A stretch of 64,000 nucleotides of DNA from positions 2,322,501 through 2,386,500 of the forward strand of contig NZ_CP040106.1 of the NCBI RefSeq assembly GCF_005281475.1, in the 5' to 3' direction. This DNA is from Echinicola rosea. Its GTDB lineage: Bacteria; Bacteroidota; Bacteroidia; Cytophagales; Cyclobacteriaceae. Positions within the stretch are counted from its first letter, which is position 1; every line of letters starts with the position of its first letter. Below, piece after piece: positions 53,044-60,501 of this stretch. The position numbers and the translations under genes were made by a program. The notes under the pieces were generated by a model, which did no database searches, was not told the origin of the DNA, and was given only the letters and a program-made list of their open reading frames with translations.

Positions 53044-53937
53044 TTACTCGTGATTTTCAGTGGTCTTCACGTATTCGTCCAAGAGGTTTTTTAAGGATTC
53101 ATTGGAGGGGTTGAGTGATTGTCCTAGCTGAAGGACGGTGATGGCTTCATCCATTTTCCCTGATTTTTTTAGCGTGCCAGCATACAGCGCATAGCCGTTA
53201 TAGGAATCAGGGTAAAGCTGGGTGATGATCTGGAAGAAGGCCATTGCTTCTTGGTTTTTGGAAGCTTTTGTAAGTCGGAACCCGACATTTATCAGTTTGT
53301 TTTCCGAAACGTCATAATCGGCGCTTTTGCCTTTCTTAAATTGATCTCGAATAAGCGCCATTGTTTTCTTGATGGAGTTGGTTTTGGCATAGAAGTCACC
53401 GACTGATTTTAGGTTCATTAGGCGTTCTTTTTCCTGTTGCTGGGCAAGGGTTTCCACGCCATAATACTGGCGTTCTTCATCCGAAACTTTTACCGTGTCG
53501 ATTTTATAACGTTTGAATTTGCCTGTGGATGGCTCTTGGATATACTGGGTGCCATAGACCTGTGGCTTGTCCTTTCGCATCAGGTCCCTATCGACTGCCG
53601 CAGCATACCACCATTTGTTTAAGGTGGAATCCATCAAGATGGCCTTTCCGAAACATTTGACAGCGAGGTTAGAGGCGACAGTGTCGTGGCCATGTTGGAA
53701 AATGATACCGGCATTGTAGTGGTCTTTGGCCGTTTTGATTTTCCCTTGGTCCATCAGGGCCATGACCCGTTTCATTCGGATACTATCCTGTCTGTTCAGT
53801 TCATTCCAGTCGATGTTCGGGGTAAAACGGGCTTGCTGATCAGCATCTGCCATTTTTTGAAGTTCGGGATTGTCTTGGGCAAGGGCCACATTGATCATGA
53901 CAAGGACAGCCAAGACAAGGTTCAGTAAGTAGTTCAT
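53044..53937 (-). CDS. Exported TPR-repeat protein of unknown function
   Basis: 297 residues with a signal peptide (NYLLNLVLAVLVMINVALAQ). The middle includes HYNAGIIFQHGHDTVASNLAV, a Sel1/TPR-like helical pair. The C-terminus has two clear TPR units: NVGFRLTKASKNQEAMAFFQ with LYPDSYNGYALYAGTL, then KSGKMDEAITVLQLGQSLNP. It is likely periplasmic and may mediate protein contacts. The neighbours on both sides are repeat-rich or decayed, so context gives no clue. Confidence 0.78.
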   Translation of the reverse strand: MNYLLNLVLAVLVMINVALAQDNPELQKMADADQQARFTPNIDWNELNRQDSIRMKRVMALMDQGKIKTAKDHYNAGIIFQHGHDTVASNLAVKCFGKAILMDSTLNKWWYAAAVDRDLMRKDKPQVYGTQYIQEPSTGKFKRYKIDTVKVSDEERQYYGVETLAQQQEKERLMNLKSVGDFYAKTNSIKKTMALIRDQFKKGKSADYDVSENKLINVGFRLTKASKNQEAMAFFQIITQLYPDSYNGYALYAGTLKKSGKMDEAITVLQLGQSLNPSNESLKNLLDEYVKTTENHE

Positions 53938-55052
53938 AAAGTATGGAATTTGTTAGATTAAAAAGCATAGGTACCATAAAGTTAATAAATTGCCTGACAA
54001 AGTGTTGTTGAAACCATAAGTTATTGGAAAGCCCTTAAAAAAAAATGGCAATAAAATTTCGTTTGCCTGATTAACCACCCTCAGTGTTGTGTTCCATTTG
54101 CTGGTGATTTCCTTTAGGTTACTATATCAATGAAAATGCTCAGGGAATAAATGATAATATAAACTTCAAACAAAACCCTAGAACCAATGAAGTGGTGAAG
54201 TTTACCATCGTCCCTGCAAGGAAAAAGCCTGCATTGTCATTGATGTTTATGGTCAGCTCCATTTAATATGGTGTTTAGGTTGCTTTCAGCTTCATGGATC
54301 AATTCCATTTTTGATGTTTTTGTGATCTTGGAAATGTATTGTTGGGATACTCCTGCTTTTGTTGCTAATTCCTTTTGTGTAAGGTTTGTCTCCTTGTTAT
54401 GATAGATTTCCCATTCTATTGCTTTTCAGTCTCCTCTAATCGCCAAGATTAGGTTAAGGATAGTGTTGATGGTCGTTGTTTCTAATGGGCTCGCAATGAT
54501 TTAACATCGATTTAATAGTCAACCTGAGGATATAGGGGAAATTATTTTTAACCTGCTCCCTGAAAGGGAAATTTACATTAGTCCAATGGAGCCCATTGGA
54601 CCAGAAGGGTGAGGATAATACTCCTTACGGCCTGTAAGGCCAATTAAGAATAATGGCCGTTAAACTTTGCTATATTCCTTAGGAGGCGCAATAGGTAGGC
54701 TAGTGCGAGTTAAAAGGATCCGGTAAAGGTGTTGAGCTGGGCTTTCAGCCTGCGGGAGGAATACGTTTGCCCCAAGGCCTAGCCTTGGAGCTAAAGTGAG
54801 GAAAGGCTTTCAGCCTTCGGCTTCCGATTGGGTTTAGGGAAGAACAAAAATGTCCCTCAGCAATTGCCAAATCGACATGAGGTTAATAGCGATTCCTGTA
54901 AAAAAATGTAACTTTGTGAATGAAAATTTAGTTGTCATACTAATTAATTGACACTGAATAATTACTTGTTAATTAGCGTAATAAGGATGTTTACCGTTTG
55001 GGACTGGTGTGAATTCCAATATTTTGTGAACAGATAAAGAAAAACTACCCAT
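53938..55052. other. 1.1-kb region of gene remnants and repeat-like DNA
   Basis: No intact gene. A helix-turn-helix remnant (54237-54425, minus) is listed separately. On the plus strand about 50 codons at 54108-54266 (GYYINENAQGINDNINFKQ...) look weakly coding. The stretch 54590-54860 has repeated GGCTTTCAGCC and GGCC-rich short palindromes typical of dispersed Bacteroidota intergenic repeats. Confidence 0.55.
54237..54425 (-). pseudogene. Remnant of a helix-turn-helix regulator
   Basis: The minus strand reads KAIEWEIYHNKETNLTQKEL, then ATKAGVSQQYISKITKTSK and a C-terminal tail to a stop at 54237. LTQKELATKAGVSQQYISK is a clear XRE/sigma-like helix-turn-helix. A TGA stands directly before it at 54426-54428 and no start codon fits, so the N-terminus is missing. 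Confidence 0.55.
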
Positions 55053-55757
55053 ATGCCAAAGAGTATATTAGTGACAGGAGGGACCAAAGGAATAGGCAAG
55101 GCCATCATCCGTAGATTTGCAGCGGAGGGATTTGCTATTTTTACCTGTGCGAGAAATGAAGATGACCTAGCGCAGTTGAAAAGAGAGATAGAGGGCGATT
55201 TTCCTGCTGTTGAGTTTTCCTATAAGGTCGCCGACCTTTCCAAGAAAGAAGAGGTAAAGGCATTTGCCTCGGCAGTGAAGGAAGTCTTCATTCCCGATGT
55301 CCTGATCAACAATACAGGTGTTTTTTTGCCTGGTGCCATCTTTGATGAACCAGAGGGTAATTTTGAGTTGATGATGCAGACCAATCTATACAGTGCTTAT
55401 TACTTGGTGAGGGAATTTGCCGACGAGATGATAGCCCGCAAGTCTGGGCATATCTTTTCGATGGGATCCATTGCCGGCCTGACCGCTTATGCCAATGGGG
55501 GCAGTTATGCCATTTCCAAGTGGGCCATGCTGGGCATGACCAAATGCCTTCGACAAGAGCTGCTGCCACACGGGCTCAAAGTCACTTCAGTCATGCCGGG
55601 TGCCACCCTTACGGCCAGCTGGGAGGGGGTGGATATTCCTGAGGAACGTTTTATGAAGGCCGGTGACGTGGCCGAATCAGTTTGGTCGGCCTATAACCTT
55701 TCACCCCAATCCGTAGTTGAAGAGATAGTGATCAGGCCCCAATTGGGTGACTTGTAA
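55053..55757 (+). CDS. SDR-family NAD(P)-dependent oxidoreductase
   Basis: 234 residues, a classical short-chain dehydrogenase. TGGTKGIGKAI is the nucleotide-binding glycine motif. NNTG stands in the NNAG position, followed by the catalytic Ser in FSMGSIAGL and YAISK (Tyr-x-x-x-Lys). The basic residue after the glycine motif region (CARNED) suggests NADPH. It may be a ketoacyl-ACP-reductase-like enzyme, but the substrate cannot be read from sequence. It lies 12 bp upstream of ispG and is probably co-transcribed with it. Confidence 0.9.
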   Translation: MPKSILVTGGTKGIGKAIIRRFAAEGFAIFTCARNEDDLAQLKREIEGDFPAVEFSYKVADLSKKEEVKAFASAVKEVFIPDVLINNTGVFLPGAIFDEPEGNFELMMQTNLYSAYYLVREFADEMIARKSGHIFSMGSIAGLTAYANGGSYAISKWAMLGMTKCLRQELLPHGLKVTSVMPGATLTASWEGVDIPEERFMKAGDVAESVWSAYNLSPQSVVEEIVIRPQLGDL

Positions 55758-55769
55758 AAATAATTTAAA

Positions 55770-57755
55770 ATGGATATCAAGGAAACCATTGCGAACCCCG
55801 CTTATTGTAATAGCTTAACCAGCTATTCGCGGCGTAAGACCATCCCCGTTACCATTGGAGATGTCGTCATTGGTGGGGACAATCCCATCGTCGTACAGTC
55901 TATGACCACCAAGGACACTATGGACACGGAGGGCTCCATTGAGGAGTGCATCCGGATGGTCAAGAGTGGCTGTGAACTGATTCGCATCACAGCGCCTAGC
56001 ATCAAGGAGGCCGAAAACCTCCGCCATATCAAGGCGGGATTGGCCGAAAGAGGCTATCAGGTGCCGTTGGTAGCGGATATTCACTTTACTCCAAATGCCG
56101 CAGAAATTGCTGCAAGGATCGTGGAGAAAGTGCGTATCAATCCGGGAAATTATGCAGACAAGAAGAAATTTGAAGAAATCGAATATACCGATGAAAGCTA
56201 CCAAGCCGAGCTGGAACGGATCCGGGAGCGGTTTTTGCCCTTGGTGAAGATCTGCAAGGAGCACGGGACAGCTATGCGGATCGGTACCAACCACGGATCC
56301 TTGTCCGATCGGATCATGAGCCGGTACGGGGATACACCGCTGGGGATGGTAGAGTCAGCCCTGGAGTTTTTGAGGATTTGCGACGAAGAAAACTACCACG
56401 ATATTGTCATATCCATGAAGTCTTCTAACACCCAGGTAATGGTACAAGCGTACCGTTTGCTGGTGCAGAAACTGGATGAAGGAGGTTTTCAGCCCTATCC
56501 GCTGCACCTTGGAGTGACTGAAGCGGGGGACGGTGAAGATGGTCGGGTGAAGTCGGCGGTAGGCATCGGAACACTGCTGGAAGATGGGTTGGGAGATACT
56601 GTGCGCGTGTCACTGACCGAGGATCCAGAGTTTGAAGCTCCTGTCGCAAAGGCGCTGATCGATCGGTATTCCAGACGTCTGGCCCATGAGACCGTTGCTC
56701 CGATTTCGCATTATCCCTTAAATCCCTACGAATATGAAAAAAGGGAGACCATGGAGGTGTATAATGTCGGTGGTGCCAATGTGCCCCGCGTGATTACCGA
56801 CATCTCACGGGTAGAAAACATTACTGAAAAGGAACTGAAAAATGTCGGCCATTTCTATTTGCCAGAGCTGGACAAATGGAAAATGAATGATGTGGGCTGT
56901 GATTTTGTTTATTCTGGTAAAAATCCCATTTGCTTTATGCTGCCCAATGGCCTCAAAGAGATCATTGATGTGGCCAAGTGGGCGGAGATGGAGGATCATC
57001 ACCATAAATTCCCCGCTTTTACTCTTGAGGAATTGGAAACTGTCGATGTGCGGCATAACGCCTTGAACTTTTTGAAATTAAAGGATACTGAAGTAGAAAG
57101 GGCCATTCCGTTATTGAAGGAGCGAAGTGATCTGGTCATTATTCTCCACAGTGAAAATAAGCATAACATGCCGGCCTTGAGAAGAGCGTATATAGCCTTG
57201 ATCAATGCGGGAATCCGATTGCCCGTGGTGACGGAAGCCGGCTATCAAGAGCAGGATGCTGACCAAACCATGCTTTATGCCGCCACTGATTTGGGCGGAT
57301 TGTTGATTGATGGCTTGGGAGATGGGGTCATGCTTGGGCTGGAAGAGAAAGCCTCCCCTGATCGTAAAGCACTGATGGATACGATCAAGCTACACAATTC
57401 AGTAAGTTTTGGGGTGCTCCAGGCGGCAAGGACCCGGATGTCGAAGACGGAGTATATTTCCTGCCCATCCTGCGGGAGAACTCTTTTTGATCTTCAGGAA
57501 ACCACCGCTATGATCCGGAAAAGGACAGATCACTTAAAAGGTGTTAAGATCGGCATCATGGGCTGTATCGTGAATGGCCCTGGGGAAATGGCCGATGCGG
57601 ATTATGGATATGTAGGTTCTGGAAAGGGAAAGATCACATTGTACAAAGGGAAGGAAGTGGTCAAAAGAGCCGTTCCTTCCGAGCATGCCGTGGACGAGCT
57701 GATCAATATCATCCGTGAAGATGGACAGTGGATTGAACCCGAAGCGGTGGAGTAG
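55770..57755 (+). CDS. ispG: 4-hydroxy-3-methylbut-2-enyl diphosphate synthase, long form
   Basis: 661 residues, the three-domain type with a large insert between the TIM barrel and the iron-sulfur domain, as in Bacteroidota, Chlamydiae and plants. Short forms have about 370. N-terminal barrel: IVVQSMTTKDTMDTEGSIEE, VPLVADIHFTPNAA, RINPGNYADKK, RIGTNHGSLSDR, HLGVTEAGDGEDGR. The C-terminal [4Fe-4S] domain has ISCPSCGRTLFDLQ and GCIVNGPGEMADADYGYVG, giving the three cysteines and the Glu ligand. It makes HMBPP in the MEP isoprenoid pathway, which supplies menaquinone for the respiratory chain encoded upstream. Confidence 0.97.
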   Translation: MDIKETIANPAYCNSLTSYSRRKTIPVTIGDVVIGGDNPIVVQSMTTKDTMDTEGSIEECIRMVKSGCELIRITAPSIKEAENLRHIKAGLAERGYQVPLVADIHFTPNAAEIAARIVEKVRINPGNYADKKKFEEIEYTDESYQAELERIRERFLPLVKICKEHGTAMRIGTNHGSLSDRIMSRYGDTPLGMVESALEFLRICDEENYHDIVISMKSSNTQVMVQAYRLLVQKLDEGGFQPYPLHLGVTEAGDGEDGRVKSAVGIGTLLEDGLGDTVRVSLTEDPEFEAPVAKALIDRYSRRLAHETVAPISHYPLNPYEYEKRETMEVYNVGGANVPRVITDISRVENITEKELKNVGHFYLPELDKWKMNDVGCDFVYSGKNPICFMLPNGLKEIIDVAKWAEMEDHHHKFPAFTLEELETVDVRHNALNFLKLKDTEVERAIPLLKERSDLVIILHSENKHNMPALRRAYIALINAGIRLPVVTEAGYQEQDADQTMLYAATDLGGLLIDGLGDGVMLGLEEKASPDRKALMDTIKLHNSVSFGVLQAARTRMSKTEYISCPSCGRTLFDLQETTAMIRKRTDHLKGVKIGIMGCIVNGPGEMADADYGYVGSGKGKITLYKGKEVVKRAVPSEHAVDELINIIREDGQWIEPEAVE

Positions 57756-57763
57756 TTGTTATA

Positions 57764-57932
57764 AACCTAGTTCGATTATAAAATCGTCACTGCGAGGCTT
57801 AGAGGGAGATTTGAGGGGTGGAAGCCTTGGCAGCTCGCCGCGGCGAGTTGCCACACCCTTTTCCAACCCACATCCTCCTTAAAAGGGTTCGCAATGACCC
57901 TTTTAACATTAAAATTAAGTCGAGCTCAGGTT
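57764..57932 (-). repeat. Intergenic hairpin repeat family A, copy 2
   Basis: The inverted counterpart of 18738-18908, with matching ends (AACCTAGTTCGAT / AACCTGAGCTCGAC). The central stem has a different loop sequence (CTCGCCGCGGCGAG) but keeps the TGGCA/TGCCA pairing. The preserved pairing despite changed bases argues that the folded form matters. Confidence 0.82.
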
Positions 57933-58042
57933 ATTAGCAAGTAGGTGGTATCAAGCAACTAGGTAAGGAAGTGGCAAAGGCAAGATTCCCCAGCGCATAA
58001 AAGGGCTCAATACTCACTACTCAATACTATAAACATAAAAAC

Positions 58043-58234
58043 ATGGCCGATAATAAATTCAAGGAATTCTTTCAGTTGGGCGAAGTAGGAAACTATTTCT
58101 TCAGGGTGTTTAAAAAACCAGCCCCCAACCAAAAATCCAATTTTAACCTTCGGATGATGCACGGGATCAACAAGATTTCGATCTTGGTGTTTTTGGCAGC
58201 GCTGATCATCTGGATTGTGCGAAGATTAATGTAG
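58043..58234 (+). CDS. DUF6728-family small membrane protein
   Basis: 63 residues. The N-terminus ADNKFKEFFQLGEVGNYFFR and the middle NFNLRMMHGINKISILVFL are characteristic of a small Bacteroidota family with one C-terminal helix (ISILVFLAALIIWIVRRLM). The function is unknown. The gene follows the family-A repeat and stands alone; the MmcQ-like gene follows 169 bp downstream on the same strand. Confidence 0.75.
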   Translation: MADNKFKEFFQLGEVGNYFFRVFKKPAPNQKSNFNLRMMHGINKISILVFLAALIIWIVRRLM

Positions 58235-58403
58235 GACTGAAAGGGCAAACCGCTGAATTGCGGTGAAGTTTTTGTTTTCAAGTCTTTACATCGAAATCTG
58301 CCATCCTATCGGGGATGGTTCAATAGACCAATTACAGACGCGTTTACCAATTACTCAAGATTCACGTATCTATACTCATATCTCTCAATTCAATACTACA
58401 ACC

Positions 58404-58754
58404 ATGGATATCGTATTTTTTAGAGATTATTGCCTTCAAAAATCCGGCGTGACCGAGGATACCCCTTTCGGGCCGGATACGCTGGTTTTTAAGGTGGGGG
58501 GTAAAATGTTTGCCCTGATCGATATTGAAAAGTTTGAGAGTGTGAACCTAAAATGCAATCCTGAGCGGGCAGTAGAATTACGAGAGCAATTTACGGGAAT
58601 CATTCCGGGATACCACATGAACAAGAAGCACTGGAATACGGTGTCTTTTGATGGTTCGGTTCCTGATCCCTTGATTATGGAATTAGTGGACCACTCCTAT
58701 GAGCTGGTTTTCCATAGTTTGCCCAAAAAACTCCAAAACGAAATTAACGGATGA
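58404..58754 (+). CDS. MmcQ/YjbR-family protein
   Basis: 116 residues from ATG 58404 (DIVFFRDYCLQKSGV). A longer frame from 58263 adds an unlikely extension. The YjbR/CyaY-like fold is seen in TPFGPDTLVFKVGGKMFALIDI, VNLKCNPERAVELREQ, IIPGYHMNKKHWNTV and LVDHSYELVFHSLPKK. The family resembles a double-wing DNA-binding fold, but its role is not settled. The stop codon overlaps the start of the ABC ATPase by 4 bases, so the two are translationally coupled. Confidence 0.88.
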   Translation: MDIVFFRDYCLQKSGVTEDTPFGPDTLVFKVGGKMFALIDIEKFESVNLKCNPERAVELREQFTGIIPGYHMNKKHWNTVSFDGSVPDPLIMELVDHSYELVFHSLPKKLQNEING

Positions 58755-59716
58755 GCTATCTTAAGGTGAGTGAAGTGAGCAAGCGCTATGACTCTGGCAG
58801 CTTGGCACTGGAGGACTTTAGCCTTCAGGTGCAGCGTGGTGGTGTGGTATCCATGGTTGGGGAAAGCGGTTCTGGCAAAAGCTCTCTTTTACGCATCATC
58901 GCGGGATTGGAGGTCCAGAGTGAAGGGGTCGTTCATTTGGGGGATCAAAAGATCCTGAATCCAGCACAGAAGTTGGTACCGGGATATGATGAAATCCAAC
59001 TCATCCATCAGGAATATAAGCTATACCCCAATTCTACCGTAGAGGAAAACATCGCCCGGCCGCTGCTACTTTATGACAAGGAGTATCAAAAAGAACGGAC
59101 TGAAGAGATTTTGGATTTACTGTCCCTTCAGGAATTTAGGGATAAAAAGCCACGACAGCTTTCTGGTGGGCAGCAGCAGAAGGTTGCCATAGGGAGGGCG
59201 TTGAGCATCGAGCCAGAGGTGCTTTTATTGGATGAACCTTTCAGCAGCTTGGATGTCATCCAAAAAAGGGAGTTGATTGAAGAGTTAAAAGGCATCTTCG
59301 AAACTTTGGAAGTGACTGTGATTTTTGTGACCCATGATGTGGATGACGCCCTGCTGATGAGTGAGGAGCTTTTAATTATCCAAAAGGGCAAACTCGTGCA
59401 GCAAGGAAATGTCAGGGGCATCTTTTGGCATCCCGCCAATGAGTATGTGGCACGTTTGTTTGGCTACTTGAATCCGGTACCAGGACCGGAAGGGGCTTAT
59501 GTGCGTCCATCAGAGGTAAAGGTTACCGGTGAAAATGGCCTCAAAGCAAAGGTTGTCAGCCAGCAATTTCTCCTTCACTATAACCTGTTGACGGTAAAAT
59601 TAGCAGACACTGATGTGGTTTGGAAGGTCGATGACCCGAACAGGGTGTTTGAAGTAGGGGACGATGTCTGTTTAACATACGAAAATGAGAGCTTGATTCG
59701 TTTTACGGCTTCCTGA
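58751..59716 (+). CDS. ABC transporter ATP-binding protein (orphan, PotA/FbpC-like)
   Basis: 321 residues. The nucleotide-binding domain has Walker A (GESGSGKSSLL), Q-loop (IQLIHQEYKLYPN), signature LSGGQQQK, Walker B (VLLLDEPFSSLD) and the switch His (VTHDVDD). The C-terminal 90 residues form a TOBE-like beta domain (AYVRPSEVKVTGENGLKAKVV). This layout is typical of importers for iron, polyamine or molybdate. No permease or binding-protein gene is next to it, so the partner must be elsewhere. It is coupled to the MmcQ/YjbR gene by a 4-bp overlap. Confidence 0.9.
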   Translation: MSYLKVSEVSKRYDSGSLALEDFSLQVQRGGVVSMVGESGSGKSSLLRIIAGLEVQSEGVVHLGDQKILNPAQKLVPGYDEIQLIHQEYKLYPNSTVEENIARPLLLYDKEYQKERTEEILDLLSLQEFRDKKPRQLSGGQQQKVAIGRALSIEPEVLLLDEPFSSLDVIQKRELIEELKGIFETLEVTVIFVTHDVDDALLMSEELLIIQKGKLVQQGNVRGIFWHPANEYVARLFGYLNPVPGPEGAYVRPSEVKVTGENGLKAKVVSQQFLLHYNLLTVKLADTDVVWKVDDPNRVFEVGDDVCLTYENESLIRFTAS

Positions 59717-59744
59717 CTAGAAAAATGCAGGTGCTCAAGAACGC

Positions 59745-59770
59745 AAAAACCCGGATGGTAATATCCGGGT
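59745..59770 (-). terminator. Terminator of the FKBP gene
   Basis: ACCCGGAT/ATCCGGGT stem with a short loop. On the minus strand it is followed by TTTTTGC, so it serves the FKBP transcript. Confidence 0.7.
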
Positions 59771-59856
59771 CAGTGTGTGAGAACCTTCATGACGATTTAC
59801 GCCTGTTGTATTTGCATTTGCTTTTACCTGATCCTTACAGCGATATAGCAACGTTG

Positions 59857-60375
59857 TCAATGCTGGTGGCCATTTAACCCGTGTACATGGCCATGGTTCA
59901 ATTCCTCTTCAGTGGCTTCGCGAACCTCCTTCACTTCGCCATCAAAATGAAGGCGGAAATTTACCAGCGGGTGGTTAAAGTCCAAGAGCAGTTGATCGCC
60001 CATGTCTTTTAGTATTTTTGCCTGCATGGGATACCCTTCTTCATCAACAAGAGGCAGGAAGTTGCCTTCTTCTAGCATTTCAGGCTTGAAGCCTCTGGCT
60101 TCAGTGAGTTGGTCTTTGGAAATGTCCACAATCAGTTCGTCATCTGCCTGACCGTATGCTTCGTCCACTTCAAGTGTAAAGTTAAAATTGTCCCCTTGCT
60201 TCTTGCTGACCAGGTATTCTTCGAATTTTTTTGGCAAATCACTGTTGCCAAAAATGAAGTAAAAGGGATCTTCTTCATTTCTTACTTCTACACTGAAGGG
60301 GGCGGATTCTTCATCTACGCTGCTCACTTTTAATTCATAGGTGAGGCCTACCACTGTATTGTTGGCTATTTCCAT
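59857..60375 (-). CDS. SlyD-like FKBP-type peptidyl-prolyl isomerase
   Basis: 172 residues from ATG 60375 (EIANNTVVGLTYEL). The upstream ATG at 60384 leaves almost no leader after the promoter. The FKBP fold is interrupted by an insert-in-flap domain as in SlyD: YFIFGNSDLPKKFEEYLVSKKQGD, then FTLEVDEAYGQADDELIV and LLDFNHPLVNFRLHFDGEVKEVREA. The tail HGHVHGLNGHQH is His-rich, as in SlyD, and may bind nickel or zinc. It catalyses prolyl isomerisation and has chaperone activity in the cytoplasm. It has its own promoter and terminator. Confidence 0.9.
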   Translation of the reverse strand: MEIANNTVVGLTYELKVSSVDEESAPFSVEVRNEEDPFYFIFGNSDLPKKFEEYLVSKKQGDNFNFTLEVDEAYGQADDELIVDISKDQLTEARGFKPEMLEEGNFLPLVDEEGYPMQAKILKDMGDQLLLDFNHPLVNFRLHFDGEVKEVREATEEELNHGHVHGLNGHQH

Positions 60376-60396
60376 GTGCTTCATTTTGCTTTTTTA

Positions 60397-60426
60397 CAAA
60401 GATAGTTGCTTAAGCTTGGCCTCCAA
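60397..60426 (-). promoter_or_regulatory. Promoter of the FKBP gene
   Basis: On the minus strand the -33 TTG is at 60424-60426 and the -7 TATCTTTG at 60397-60404, with a 19-bp spacer. Confidence 0.75.
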
Positions 60427-60448
60427 ATGGAGTAAGGGCATATCAACT

Positions 60449-60485
60449 AAAAAGGGTTGTTTTCCATAAAAAAACAACCCTTTTT
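60449..60485 (-). terminator. Terminator of leuS
   Basis: AAAAAGGGTTGTTTT and AAAACAACCCTTTTT form a long stem, with a T-run in the minus-strand direction, 17 bases after the leuS stop. Confidence 0.85.
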
Positions 60486-60501
60486 ATTCGTTAAAACCTT
60501 A

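Noticed and set aside
54590..54860. Possible CRISPR-like or tandem repeat array
   Set aside because: The short GGCTTTCAGCC-type repeats are few, unevenly spaced and palindromic; there are no regular spacers and no cas genes.
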